DNA from: an uncultured Bacteroidales bacterium
GTDB lineage: Bacteria > Bacteroidota > Bacteroidia > Bacteroidales > FEN-979
Direction: 5' to 3'
Length of the DNA stretch: 64,000 bases
Assembly (NCBI GenBank): GCA_903887775.1
Contig: CAISRB010000024.1
Span: 1-64,000, forward strand
Shown: positions 19,315-28,016 of the stretch, piece by piece
Numbering within the stretch: position 1 is the stretch's first letter
How the letters are laid out: each line of letters begins with the position of its first letter
Position numbers and translations under genes: made by a program
The notes under the pieces: generated by a model
What the model was told of the DNA's origin: nothing
Seen by the model: the letters and a program-made list of their open reading frames with translations, nothing else
Databases searched by the model: none

Positions 19315-20574
19315 TCAAACCAGTCCATATCGGAGGGCATCCTGTTTAATAAAAATGAACAGGAGAATGGTAAAGGCCCATAAGGACGATCCCCCGTAAC
19401 TGAAAAACGGAAGCGGAATGCCGATGACAGGTATCAGTCCGAGCGCCATACCGATATTTATCGAGAAATGGAAGAAAAACAATGAAGCCACTCCGTATCC
19501 GTATAGTCGGCTGAATTTCGAGCGCTGGCGCTCAGCATTGAGTATAATTCTTATTATCAGTGCAAGAAACAGCGCTATGACGATGACTGATCCGATAAAG
19601 CCGTGTTCTTCTCCCACGGTACAGAAAATAAAATCCGTGCTTTGTTCGGGTACGAAATTATACTTGGTCTGGGTCCCCTGCAGAAAGCCTTTTCCCCAGA
19701 ACCTTCCAGAGCCGATTGCAATAAGCGACTGGTTTACGTTGTAACCGGCTCCTTTCAGATCGGTATTATTGCCGAGCAGTACATTGATCCTCTGTCTCTG
19801 GTGAGGTTCAAGAATATGGTTAAAAGTATAATGTACTGAAAAAACAAACGCAGTAGAAGCAAGGAATACTGCAAGAATGACAAGAAAGTGCCTTGAACGA
19901 TGGGGGATACGATAGTAAACCAGTGCAGCAAGAACCAGAAAGGCAGCTGCGAGTATAAATTTATTGATGATGAGAGCCAGCACTCCGAGCAAGGGAAGGG
20001 CAAGGAGGGCAAGTAAAACAAAGCCCGTAAGCCCTGCCCTGTAAAGTACAAGCACAAAACAGATAAATACAAGGGCTGAACCTGTATCGCGTTCTGCCAG
20101 GATCAGAAGGGCAGGTAAAATGATAATGATCACGGCGATGATAAGGTGGCGGGGGTTTTTAATATTCCTTTCAAGATAACCAAGGAACTTTGCCAGGGCA
20201 AGCGCTGTAGCCATCTTTGCAAATTCGGCCGGCTGGATTCCGAATCCCCCGATCGCGAACCAGGACTTGGACCCCGAGATCTCACGCCCGGCAAAGATTA
20301 CCATGACCAGCATAAGCAGGAAGAATCCGTAGATGAAATAAGAAAACTGCGAAAAGAATCTTGGATCTATGATAATTATTATGATCGCCAATACCAGGGA
20401 AGCGAGGATGAAAATCATCTGTTTCCCGTATTTCTGATGCATATCAGTGATATGCTGGTGGGTGTCGTTATAAACGGCTGCATAAATATTAAGCCAGCCC
20501 ATAATCACAAGAGCCAGATAAAGGATTACCATCACCCAATCAATCCGGTAAAAAATGCCCTTTTCCAGTTTCAT
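19315..20574 (-). CDS. rodA: Rod-shape determining SEDS glycosyltransferase RodA
   Basis: 419 residues with about 10 membrane segments. SEDS-family landmarks are present: WFAIGGFGIQPAEFAKMATAL, LAERDTGSALVF, the QSLIAIGSG.WGKG loop, FIFCTVGEEHGF, and GLIPVIGIPLPFFSYGGSS near the C-terminus. RodA polymerises lipid II into glycan strands together with its partner PBP2, which is encoded immediately upstream with a 35-bp overlap. The pair is complete, but mreB, mreC and mreD are not in the window. Confidence 0.95.
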   Translation of the reverse strand: MKLEKGIFYRIDWVMVILYLALVIMGWLNIYAAVYNDTHQHITDMHQKYGKQMIFILASLVLAIIIIIIDPRFFSQFSYFIYGFFLLMLVMVIFAGREISGSKSWFAIGGFGIQPAEFAKMATALALAKFLGYLERNIKNPRHLIIAVIIIILPALLILAERDTGSALVFICFVLVLYRAGLTGFVLLALLALPLLGVLALIINKFILAAAFLVLAALVYYRIPHRSRHFLVILAVFLASTAFVFSVHYTFNHILEPHQRQRINVLLGNNTDLKGAGYNVNQSLIAIGSGRFWGKGFLQGTQTKYNFVPEQSTDFIFCTVGEEHGFIGSVIVIALFLALIIRIILNAERQRSKFSRLYGYGVASLFFFHFSINIGMALGLIPVIGIPLPFFSYGGSSLWAFTILLFIFIKQDALRYGLV

Positions 20575-22405
20575 ATTTAATATTTATTCCGTGGATGAGA
20601 TCCGCATTCATAATGCGTTCTTCAATTTCTTTGCGCTTCACCGTGCGCCTGAGGTATTTTTCTATCATCAGGCTGGCAACCGGGGCCGCCCATTCAGCTC
20701 CGTAGCCTGCATTCTCAACGACAACAGAAATTGCGATCCTGGAGTTCATTTTAGGCGCAAATGCAATAAAGATTGAATGGTTCTTACCATGCGGGTTTTG
20801 GGCTGTCCCCGTCTTTCCGCAAAAATCAATGCTGTCGATCTTTGAGGCACGTGCGGTTCCTTCAGTGACCACATCCGCCATGCCATCAATTACAATATCA
20901 AAATATGACTGGTCAACGGCTGTGACTTTTTTCTCCCTGTAGCCGGGGTTTAAAGAATCCTTTTTCCCGATGGCCCTTATGATATGCGGCACATAATACC
21001 AACCGCGGTTGCTGATGGTTGCCGCCAGGTTAGCCAGCTGAAGAGGAGTGATCCCGATCTCCCCCTGTCCTATCCCCAGCGAGATAATGGTCATCGATCT
21101 CCAGCGATCTTTCCCATGGTACTTGTCGTAATATGCCGGAGTGGGGATGTTCCCGTTCAGTTCACCGGGAACATCCAGCCCGAGTTTTTTACCGAGGCCG
21201 AAGCTCATCACTTCTTTTCTCCATTTTTCATAAGCCTGCCGTGTGCTGGCATAGATCCTGTTATCGATTATCGACCTGAAAACCCTGCAGAAATAAGTGT
21301 TACAGGAGATCTGGATGGCGCCGATCAGGTTCAAAGGTGAAGGATGGGCATGGCATCTGACCATTTTACCATTACCAATACTAAATCCTCCGGGGCAGCC
21401 ATATGTGGTTGTGGGGAAAAGAACGCCTTCCTGCTGTCCAACGAGCGCATCTACGAGTTTGAACGTTGATCCGGGCGGGTACATAGCCATCAGTGCCCGG
21501 TTGAACAGGGGCTGATACACCGTGTCGAACACAAGATCCCTGTAATTTTTTTTCCTGATATTGCCTACAAGAAGGTTAGGGTCGTAAGAAGGGCTGGTAA
21601 TCAAACAGAGGATCTCGCCGGTGGAAGGCTCAATGGCGACTATGCTTCCTTTCTTGTTCATCATCAGTTTTTCCCCGTATTCCTGCAGTTCTTCATCAAG
21701 AGAAGAAAACAGGTCAGTCCCGGCATAGGCAAGCGTATCGTATAACCCATCCTGAAAGCTGCCTTTATCCCGGTTCAACACATCCACCACACGTATTTTC
21801 ATCCCTTTTTCACCTCTGAGGATCTCTTCGTAGGATTTCTCTATCCCGTTAACCCCGATATAATCCCCTGGTTTATAATAGGGGTCGGTTTCAATAATGT
21901 CAGGACCGGCTTCACCAATATACCCGAAAGTATGGGCGGCAATCGGGTAGGTATACTTGCGGAGAGTACGGGACTGGACAAAGAATCCGGGAAAACGGAA
22001 CAGCTTTTCTTCCAGGAACCCATAATTTTCGCGTGTGATCTGGCCTTCGAAAATAGATTGCCTGTAAGAAGAATAATTTCTGGCGTTTGTCATCCGCCGG
22101 ATGTATTCTTGCTTTTCAATCCCCAGAAGCCGGCAAAGTTCGATAGTATCCACATTCTTAGCCTGCCTGGGGATGACCATCAGATCATAAGCCGCCTCAT
22201 TATATACAAGCAGCTTCCCGTTGCGGTCGAATATAAGCCCTCTTGCGGGATACTGGGTGATGTACCTGAGAACGTTATTATTGGCCGAAAGGATGTATTT
22301 GTCGACTAGTATCTGCACATAAAAAAGCCGGAAAGTGAAAATCAGTCCCACCGTAAGGAAAATTCCTATAATAATAAATCTCCGGTAAGCCAGAACCTTT
22401 TCCAT
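20540..22405 (-). CDS. mrdA: Penicillin-binding protein 2 (class B transpeptidase)
   Basis: 621 residues. A single N-terminal membrane anchor is followed by a dimerisation/pedestal domain. The transpeptidase domain carries all three motifs: SxxK at S313-K316 (PPGSTFKLV), SxN at 367-369 (SCN) and KTG at 531-533 (CGKTGTAQNPHG). It cross-links peptidoglycan during side-wall growth with RodA, whose gene overlaps its 3' end by 35 bp. A small lipoprotein gene lies 6 bp upstream, so three genes probably form one operon. Confidence 0.95.
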   Translation of the reverse strand: MEKVLAYRRFIIIGIFLTVGLIFTFRLFYVQILVDKYILSANNNVLRYITQYPARGLIFDRNGKLLVYNEAAYDLMVIPRQAKNVDTIELCRLLGIEKQEYIRRMTNARNYSSYRQSIFEGQITRENYGFLEEKLFRFPGFFVQSRTLRKYTYPIAAHTFGYIGEAGPDIIETDPYYKPGDYIGVNGIEKSYEEILRGEKGMKIRVVDVLNRDKGSFQDGLYDTLAYAGTDLFSSLDEELQEYGEKLMMNKKGSIVAIEPSTGEILCLITSPSYDPNLLVGNIRKKNYRDLVFDTVYQPLFNRALMAMYPPGSTFKLVDALVGQQEGVLFPTTTYGCPGGFSIGNGKMVRCHAHPSPLNLIGAIQISCNTYFCRVFRSIIDNRIYASTRQAYEKWRKEVMSFGLGKKLGLDVPGELNGNIPTPAYYDKYHGKDRWRSMTIISLGIGQGEIGITPLQLANLAATISNRGWYYVPHIIRAIGKKDSLNPGYREKKVTAVDQSYFDIVIDGMADVVTEGTARASKIDSIDFCGKTGTAQNPHGKNHSIFIAFAPKMNSRIAISVVVENAGYGAEWAAPVASLMIEKYLRRTVKRKEIEERIMNADLIHGINIKYETGKGHFLPD

Positions 22406-22411
22406 TGCTAC

Positions 22412-22939
22412 TTAGGGTCTTCTGACAACAATCTCCGGGGTTGTCACGGTATTGCTTTTATGCAATGCACGATCATAAATGAACATCGAGAATTGAATGG
22501 TGTCATAGACCGGCTTTGGGTTCAGTGGAATCGTATCGACAATGAACCCTTTGATTGCTTTATTGGGATCGTCAGGGGTAAGGTTGGGGATTCGGGTGTA
22601 AAGAGGAGGATTAAGCGTAGTATCTTTCACAAAGACACCGTTCTTTTTCTCATACAGGTCGATGTAATAATTGTAATAATATATGCTGGCGCTGTCGTAT
22701 GGAGGGTAAATATCGGCAGCATTCAGGCCGATATCCCCGTCGCCATCCTGGAACGTAATAGTAAGCACACCAATTTTGGCGATCCTGGTCGTATCGAACA
22801 AATTGGTGTAACCGGCAAAGGCGATCTGGGGAATATCAGAATAAGATTCCTTTTTCATGCAGGATGTGAGCATGACAACGCAGGCTGCAGCCAGGAGGCT
22901 GCAGAAAATGGCCGTTCCGAATATCCCTTTTGCTCTCAT
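22412..22939 (-). CDS. Small lipoprotein of unknown function upstream of mrdA-rodA
   Basis: 175 residues with a lipoprotein signal (LAAACVVMLTSC, probable acylated Cys27). The conserved-looking phrase ITFQDGDGDIG follows, and there is a beta-rich C-terminal half with DTIQFSMFIYDRA. Similar small lipoproteins with the DGDGDIG phrase are common in Bacteroidota but have no known role. Being 6 bp upstream of mrdA suggests co-expression with the elongation machinery. Its promoter probably lies in the perfect dyad at 22950-22989. Confidence 0.7.
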   Translation of the reverse strand: MRAKGIFGTAIFCSLLAAACVVMLTSCMKKESYSDIPQIAFAGYTNLFDTTRIAKIGVLTITFQDGDGDIGLNAADIYPPYDSASIYYYNYYIDLYEKKNGVFVKDTTLNPPLYTRIPNLTPDDPNKAIKGFIVDTIPLNPKPVYDTIQFSMFIYDRALHKSNTVTTPEIVVRRP

Positions 22940-22949
22940 GCGATACCTG

Positions 22950-22989
22950 ATTTTTGATATCTTTGAACCCTCGCAAAGATATCAAAAAT
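22950..22989. promoter_or_regulatory. Perfect 16-bp-arm dyad with opposed -7 boxes between divergent genes
   Basis: ATTTTTGATATCTTTG, an 8-nt spacer (AACCCTCG), then its exact reverse complement. Each arm contains TATCTTTG, a match to TAnnTTTG: one on the plus strand at 22958-22965, the other on the minus strand at 22981-22974. The two boxes would fire towards the LuxE-like gene (start 23003) and the lipoprotein gene (start 22939). -33 elements are not evident at normal spacing. It could also be an operator or a hairpin. Confidence 0.6.
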
Positions 22990-23002
22990 AAAGTATTTCA
23001 GG

Positions 23003-23998
23003 GTGGCGGAAGGTCAAAAACTAAGGGATAGGATTTTAGTTTCGGGCAGCCTTGCCGGGTTCTGTGACCTTGCGCTGGAGGTCTTCCGGTTCCAATATGA
23101 AAATTGCCCGGTGTCCAGGGAGTTTGCTGATGCTTTGTCACGGAACCCGGGGAATGTGCGAAAGCCTGAGGAGATTCCATTCATGCCTGTGGAATTTTTT
23201 AAATCGAGGGATATCATCTGTTCCGGAATGAAACCCTTGCTTGAGTTTCGCAGCAGCGGGACTACAGGCAGCATTCCGGGCCGTCATTTTTTGGCCGACC
23301 CTGCTTTATATGATACCTCCCTTCTGAAAGGTTTCTCCCTTGCATACGGTGACCCTGCCGGGTATACTTTTCTTGCGCTGACCCCACGTCCGGAAGAAAA
23401 TCCGTATTCATCCCTCATATATATGATTAATAAACTGATGCAGCAGAATTCACAACTGCCCCATGGGTTTTTTCTTGATAAGCCTGAAGCGCTTTCGCAG
23501 AGGCTGAGAGATCCTTCAGTTGCCGCCGGTAAGACCATCCTGATAGGCCTCACTTATGCCCTTCTTGACTTTGCGGAAAAATACCCTGGTAACTATCCCG
23601 GGCTGGTAGTCGTTGAAACCGGGGGAATGAAAGGCCGCCGCACAGAGATCACCCGAAGGGAGCTTCATGAAAGACTGAAGGCAGCATTCTCATCCGCCGG
23701 GATACATTCTGAATACGGAATGACGGAATTACTTTCGCAGGTTTGGTCTTCAGGGTCGGGGATTTTCAATACCCCTCCCTGGATGAAGGTGCTTATTCGC
23801 GAGGTAAACGACCCTTTTTCCTTTTGCCTGCCCGGACGTACAGGCGGTATAAATATTATCGACCTGGCCAACCTGTATTCATGCAGTTTCATAGCAACCC
23901 AGGATCTTGGAAGAGTTACTAAAGAAGGAAGTTTTGAGGTCCTTGGACGTTTTGATTTGAGCGACCTAAGGGGCTGTTCACTTATGTTACAGGAGTGA
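23003..23998 (+). CDS. LuxE/phenylacetate-CoA ligase-like acyl-protein synthetase
   Basis: 331 residues starting at GTG 23003 (no ATG is available). The phosphate-binding loop FRSSGTTGSIPGRHF is near residue 82, and an adenylate-forming middle (VVVETGGMKGRR) and SEYGMTELLSQVW follow. The family is LuxE-like (acyl-protein synthetases that activate a carboxylic acid as acyl-AMP). In Bacteroidota these proteins are usually tied to cell-surface or lipid acylation, but the substrate is unknown. It is divergent from the mrdA operon and overlaps the SRAP gene tail-to-tail by 17 bp. Confidence 0.75.
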   Translation: MAEGQKLRDRILVSGSLAGFCDLALEVFRFQYENCPVSREFADALSRNPGNVRKPEEIPFMPVEFFKSRDIICSGMKPLLEFRSSGTTGSIPGRHFLADPALYDTSLLKGFSLAYGDPAGYTFLALTPRPEENPYSSLIYMINKLMQQNSQLPHGFFLDKPEALSQRLRDPSVAAGKTILIGLTYALLDFAEKYPGNYPGLVVVETGGMKGRRTEITRRELHERLKAAFSSAGIHSEYGMTELLSQVWSSGSGIFNTPPWMKVLIREVNDPFSFCLPGRTGGINIIDLANLYSCSFIATQDLGRVTKEGSFEVLGRFDLSDLRGCSLMLQE

Positions 23999-24638
23999 AA
24001 ATCTCCGCGGAATCATTCTTTGGTGAATTTACCAGCTTTGAGATTTTATAAGCTTTCATTTTTTCCGAAGGAAAAGGTTTTAAAAGGCTCAGAAGCTCGG
24101 AATCCGACAAGGGAGAAAGCCAGCGTTTTTCATCTGCCTGACAGAGGATTGCCGGCATCCTGTCGTGAATGTCACTCATTATTTCATTAGGAGTAGTGGT
24201 CAATATTGAAAACGAATGGACCGACTCACCATCAGGGCCTGTCCATTGGTCCCATATCCCGGCCATCGAAAAGGGTTTCTCGTCCTTCATCAGGATCCGG
24301 TACGGGTCTTTTTCTTTGTCTTTTTTCCATTCAAAAAAACTATCAGCGGGTACGAGACAACGCCTGCTTCTGAATGCACTTTTATAAGAAGGTTTTTCGG
24401 TGATGGTCTCTGATCTGGCGTTGATCAGGCGGTAACCAATAGACTTGTCAGTGGCCCAGAACGGGATAAGTCCCCAATGGTAAAAGCTGAGTTCGCCTGG
24501 ATCATGATTAGAGATCACAGCCAGGTCCTGTCCGGGAGCGCAATTGTACCTTGCTTTATAGATGGCTGTGCGAACCCTTACCCCAAAGCGTTCTTCGATG
24601 AGTTCATCCAAAACTGTAAAAGAATATCTTCCACACAT
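23982..24638 (-). CDS. SRAP-family abasic-site-processing protein (YedK/HMCES-like)
   Basis: 218 residues. It begins MCGRYSF, where Cys2 after Met removal forms the thiazolidine cross-link to abasic sites in single-stranded DNA. Other family landmarks are RYNCAPGQ, WGLIPFWA, NARSETI, RRCLVPADSFFEWKK and SDIHDRMPAIL, the last with the conserved His. The length is typical. It protects stalled replication forks from abasic-site breaks. Its start is back-to-back with the acylphosphatase gene. Confidence 0.93.
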   Translation of the reverse strand: MCGRYSFTVLDELIEERFGVRVRTAIYKARYNCAPGQDLAVISNHDPGELSFYHWGLIPFWATDKSIGYRLINARSETITEKPSYKSAFRSRRCLVPADSFFEWKKDKEKDPYRILMKDEKPFSMAGIWDQWTGPDGESVHSFSILTTTPNEIMSDIHDRMPAILCQADEKRWLSPLSDSELLSLLKPFPSEKMKAYKISKLVNSPKNDSAEIFTPVT

Positions 24639-24756
24639 TCAGAAAGAATTACAGCTTAAAGTTAGTAAATTTTTTAATTTTAACTTTTTTACCGGTTTTT
24701 CAAATGGAGGAACCCAGGCAGGGAATCTCCTACCAGTGGTGTGGAAGGCAAAGCAG

Positions 24757-25026
24757 ATGAAGCATTATAACATCAGCATCAGCGGACGGGTTCAGCGTGT
24801 CGGGTTCAGGTTTTCGGCCATGCAGGCTGCATATCGTCATGGCGTATCCGGCTTTGTCAGGAATATGAAAGATGATTCAGTGTATATCGAAGCGGAAGGA
24901 GAAGAGGATGCCATAAACCTCTTTCTGCAATGGTGTCGAAAAGGTCCTCCCGGAGCCAGGGTAGATACGGCTAAGATCTCGGAAGGGGAAATGAAAAATT
25001 TCAAGACGTTTGATATACTGTATTAG
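24757..25026 (+). CDS. acyP: Acylphosphatase
   Basis: 89 residues from the ATG at 24757. The ORF-track start at 24562 adds 65 residues read antisense through the SRAP gene and has no family counterpart. The signature is GRVQRVGFRF (usual form GxVQGVxFR), with catalytic Arg18 and Asn36 (GFVRNMKDD). It hydrolyses the carboxyl-phosphate bond of acyl phosphates. The G-to-R change in the VQG triplet is a modest departure from consensus. Confidence 0.9.
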   Translation: MKHYNISISGRVQRVGFRFSAMQAAYRHGVSGFVRNMKDDSVYIEAEGEEDAINLFLQWCRKGPPGARVDTAKISEGEMKNFKTFDILY

Positions 25027-25101
25027 CAAGGCAGTTTATGGGGATTTGATTACCGTTGCAGGTTATTTAAAGGTGATCATTATGCCTCTTTGAGGCGAAA
25101 T

Positions 25102-25779
25102 TCATTCCTTCAGCCCTTCAACAATTATCACGATCTCTCCTTTAACCGTTTTACTGCTGAAGTGCAGTATCAGTTCTTCCATAGTTCCTCTTGCATTTTC
25201 TTCATGGATTTTTGTAAGTTCCCTGGAAACGCAGGCATAGCGGTTGCTGCCAAAGAATTCAGCAAATTGAGTCAGGGTTTTGACAAGCCTGAACGGGCTT
25301 TCATAAAAGACCATTGTCTTTTCTTCTTTTGCCAGTTGCTGCAGGCGTGTATGCCGGCCTTTTTTATGCGGAAGGAAGCCTTCGAAGATAAAATGGTCGG
25401 AAGGGATTCCGCTGTTGACCAGGGCCGGGACAAAGGCCGTTGGTCCGGGCAGGCATTCCACCGGAATGCCTGCCCGGATGCAGGCCCGGATCAGAAGGTA
25501 GCCGGGATCGCTGATCCCGGGAGTGCCGGCGTCGCTCACGAGAGCAATCACGGAGCCCAGAAGCAGCCGGTCAGTAACATTATCCACTGAACGGTGCTCG
25601 TTGAACTGGTGATGCGAATGCAGAGGCTTATCTATGCCGTAATGCCTTAAAAGTACCGATGTGGTACGCGTGTCTTCAGCCAGTATCAGGTCAACTTCCT
25701 TCAATATCCTGATCGCCCTGAGAGTGATATCCTCGAGGTTGCCGATGGGAGTGGGTACTATATAAAGTTTTCCGGGCAT
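25102..25779 (-). CDS. rsmI: 16S rRNA 2'-O-ribose C1402 methyltransferase RsmI
   Basis: 225 residues. The N-terminus LYIVPTPIGNLEDITLRA, then ILAEDTRTTSVLLRHYGI, ALVSDAGTPGISDPGYLL and GPTAFVPALVNSG are diagnostic. The SAM-dependent enzyme modifies C1402 in the decoding centre. It is about 50-60 residues shorter at the C-terminus than the E. coli protein (about 286), as is usual for Bacteroidota copies. The 131-bp gap upstream, towards the response-regulator gene, holds an 8-bp repeat and a single A+B repeat copy. Confidence 0.95.
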   Translation of the reverse strand: MPGKLYIVPTPIGNLEDITLRAIRILKEVDLILAEDTRTTSVLLRHYGIDKPLHSHHQFNEHRSVDNVTDRLLLGSVIALVSDAGTPGISDPGYLLIRACIRAGIPVECLPGPTAFVPALVNSGIPSDHFIFEGFLPHKKGRHTRLQQLAKEEKTMVFYESPFRLVKTLTQFAEFFGSNRYACVSRELTKIHEENARGTMEELILHFSSKTVKGEIVIIVEGLKE

Positions 25780-25787
25780 ATTTTAAG

Positions 25788-25827
25788 TAGCGGGATAGCG
25801 AAATAGCGAAGTAGCGAAATGGCGAAA
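25788..25827. repeat. Five 8-bp tandem words (TAGCGAAA type)
   Basis: TAGCGGGA, TAGCGAAA, TAGCGAAG, TAGCGAAA and TGGCGAAA follow one another without a gap, 9 bp upstream of the rsmI start on the minus strand. They probably lie in the leader or promoter region of rsmI. Confidence 0.75.
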
Positions 25828-25829
25828 TA

Positions 25830-25905
25830 TATTGAGCGAAGCATTTTGAACTAGCCGACTCAGGCGGAGTGCAGCGACACCGCAGCGGCGGTGCAAAGAT
25901 GCGAG
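25830..25905. repeat. Single A+B copy of the 37/38-bp repeat family, locus 3
   Basis: GAGCGAAGCATTTTG and TAGCCGACTCAGGCGGAG (A module) are followed by GCAGCGACACCGCAGCGGCG and GTGCAAAGATGCGAGCGG (B module). It is the same order as locus 2. The element abuts the stop codon of the response-regulator gene. Confidence 0.8.
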
Positions 25906-25910
25906 CGGCC

Positions 25911-26627
25911 TCATGATTTTACAACTAATTTAAACCCCACTCCATGAACATTGATCAGCTCCACGCTGGGGTCCTCCTTCAGGTACTTCCGCAGTTTAAC
26001 AATATACACATCCATACTTCGGGCATTGAAATAGCTGTCATCATTCCATATCTGTGTCAGGGCAGAAGAACGGTCGAGCACCTCGTTGGCATTTATACAA
26101 AGAAGTCTCAGCAGACCTGCTTCTTTCGATGTCAGCTTCTGTTCCTTTTCGTTTATCGTGAGGATCTGATGGTTGAAATCAAACGTATACTTCCCAAGGG
26201 TAAATACATTATCATTCCCGGTTGTTTTCCCCCCCTCATCCGTCCTCCTGAGAATTGCATGCATCCTCATTAAAAGCTCTTCCATACTGAAAGGCTTTGT
26301 CACATAATCGTCAGCCCCGGCCTCAAACCCTTTCAGCTTGTCGTCCTGCAGGGTTTTTGCAGTAAGAAAAAGTATAGGCACCTTCCGGTTCATCGCACGT
26401 ATCTCCTTTGCAGCCGCAAACCCATCCTTCACAGGCATCATGATATCAAGAATCACAAAATCAATTTCCTTTTTCCCGAATGCCTCAACAGCTTCCTGCC
26501 CGTTAAGGCACAGGGTCGTATTGTATCCCTTGGCGTCGAGGTAATTCTTAAGGATATTACCAAGGTTTCGGTCATCCTCCGCCAGCAAAACATTTACATT
26601 CACTTTTTCCATATCTTGATCTTTCAT
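25911..26627 (-). CDS. OmpR-family response regulator
   Basis: 238 residues. Receiver domain: acidic pocket EDD near residue 17, phospho-acceptor Asp61 (VILDIMMPVKDG) and Lys111 (DDYVTKPFS). C-terminal winged helix (FTLGKYTFDFN ... TSKEAGLLRLLC ... NARSMDVYIVKLRKYL). It overlaps the kinase gene by 4 bp, so the two form one operon. The pair resembles the RprXY type of Bacteroides. No target genes can be assigned from the window. A second in-frame Met at residue 6 is an alternative start. Confidence 0.93.
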   Translation of the reverse strand: MKDQDMEKVNVNVLLAEDDRNLGNILKNYLDAKGYNTTLCLNGQEAVEAFGKKEIDFVILDIMMPVKDGFAAAKEIRAMNRKVPILFLTAKTLQDDKLKGFEAGADDYVTKPFSMEELLMRMHAILRRTDEGGKTTGNDNVFTLGKYTFDFNHQILTINEKEQKLTSKEAGLLRLLCINANEVLDRSSALTQIWNDDSYFNARSMDVYIVKLRKYLKEDPSVELINVHGVGFKLVVKS

Positions 26628-27910
26628 TCTTTATAGATAAACGGAAGAAATACTTTAAACTTGCTTCCCCTGTTAACTTCACTTTCAAGACTGATCTTCC
26701 CGTGATGTTCGCCGACAATTGCCTTGACATAACTTAAGCCCAGGCCGAATCCTCTCACTTCGTGAATATTCCCGGTGGGAACGCGGTAAAGCTTATCAAA
26801 GATCTTCTTTTGTTCCGACTTGCTGATGCCAATGCCGTTATCTTCAATCGTCAGAAGAACGCCGTTCCCGCTGTTCTCGGTGCTTATCCTGATCATAGGT
26901 TTCCTGGGGGAATATTTATTGGCATTATCCAGAAGATTGTAAATCAGGTTGGTCAGATGCACCTTATCCCCTTCAATCCTTGGATTCGAAGCAAAAAAAC
27001 TCTTAATGATCACCCCGTCTTTGATTTCAACCTGAATGCGGATGTTCTTAACCACATCATGAATGATTTCGTGGATATTGATTATCTCCCTCTTCATCTT
27101 CAACTGACCTGAATCAAGCACCGCCGTCTGCAGGATCTTTTCCGCCATCCCTGCAAGCCGCTGGTTTTCCTCCCTTACCATATTGATGTAGTTCGAATAA
27201 AATTCGGAGGATTTGCCGATATCCTTGTCACTTAAGGCCTCGCAAGCCAGGGAAATGGTAGCAATAGGGGTTTTGAACTCATGGGTCATGTTGTTAATGA
27301 AATCGTTTTTCATCTCCGAAAGTCTCTTTTGCCTGAAAATGGTCGAAATAGTATAGGTAAATGAATACACTATAACGATTATGAGAACCAGGGAGATCAG
27401 CAGCATGCCCCATAATTCAGTCAGCAGGAACCTCCTTTCATTAGGAAAATTAATCAGCAGGTACTCGGGAGGAGTGAAGATATCGCTCTGGAACAAAGGG
27501 AATGCATAGCCCTTCTCAAAGAGCTCCTTTCGGTAATTTGGTGATTTCTCGATCAGGTAAGCTTCATTCTCAGGTTTGTAAATACCGAACTCAAAACGCG
27601 TATCAATTCCCCTGATGTTTAGTTCCCGTGAGATGAGGGAGTCAAGAATATTTTTATTCAGGAATTCATCATAAGGCAGATGAGGATTGATGTTTAGCAA
27701 TCCTTCGGGTTTTGATTTCTCTATCGAACGGCGTTTTTCAAGCAGCTCGATCTTCGAAACAACTTTCGTAATGGCCTCATTCACACTGCGGCGGAAATTA
27801 GCTTCCTTGACGGTTGAGGCATTCCTGATCCAGTAGATCTGGATGCCCATAAGCCCTCCGAGTGCAAGGGTCATCACAACAATAGTAAGGATTATAAACC
27901 GGCGGTTCAT
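26624..27910 (-). CDS. Membrane sensor histidine kinase
   Basis: 428 residues. There are membrane segments at about 7-27 and 165-190, flanking a periplasmic sensor region of about 135 residues without a recognisable named fold. The H box is NNMTHEFKTPIATIS (His210), the N box NLIYNLLDNANKYSP, and G boxes DNGIGIS and GFGLGLSYVKAI. It phosphorylates the response regulator encoded downstream (4-bp overlap). There is no HAMP domain. It is transcribed away from the candidate small RNA. Confidence 0.93.
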   Translation of the reverse strand: MNRRFIILTIVVMTLALGGLMGIQIYWIRNASTVKEANFRRSVNEAITKVVSKIELLEKRRSIEKSKPEGLLNINPHLPYDEFLNKNILDSLISRELNIRGIDTRFEFGIYKPENEAYLIEKSPNYRKELFEKGYAFPLFQSDIFTPPEYLLINFPNERRFLLTELWGMLLISLVLIIVIVYSFTYTISTIFRQKRLSEMKNDFINNMTHEFKTPIATISLACEALSDKDIGKSSEFYSNYINMVREENQRLAGMAEKILQTAVLDSGQLKMKREIINIHEIIHDVVKNIRIQVEIKDGVIIKSFFASNPRIEGDKVHLTNLIYNLLDNANKYSPRKPMIRISTENSGNGVLLTIEDNGIGISKSEQKKIFDKLYRVPTGNIHEVRGFGLGLSYVKAIVGEHHGKISLESEVNRGSKFKVFLPFIYKE

Positions 27911-27981
27911 AACACAAAAGTAAAGTAAAAAGCCGATTTATGGTTTTAACACTTTTTAACGTACTTTAATAATCCTTAACA

Positions 27982-28010
27982 TTTGCGAATCGGAGGCTGC
28001 AGTATATTTG
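27982..28010 (+). promoter_or_regulatory. Bacteroidota-type promoter of the candidate small RNA
   Basis: TTTG at 27982-27985, a 17-bp spacer and TATATTTG at 28003-28010 match the TTTG/TAnnTTTG pattern. Transcription would start near 28017. No coding gene lies directly downstream on the plus strand. Confidence 0.55.
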
Positions 28011-28016
28011 TGGCAC

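Noticed and set aside
24562-24756. N-terminal extension of the acylphosphatase ORF
   Set aside because: It is antisense to the SRAP gene start and has no counterpart in the family; ATG 24757 gives the full normal protein.
25084-25096. GCCTC-TTT-GAGGC hairpin between acyP and rsmI as a terminator
   Set aside because: The stem is only 5 bp and there is no T run on either side.
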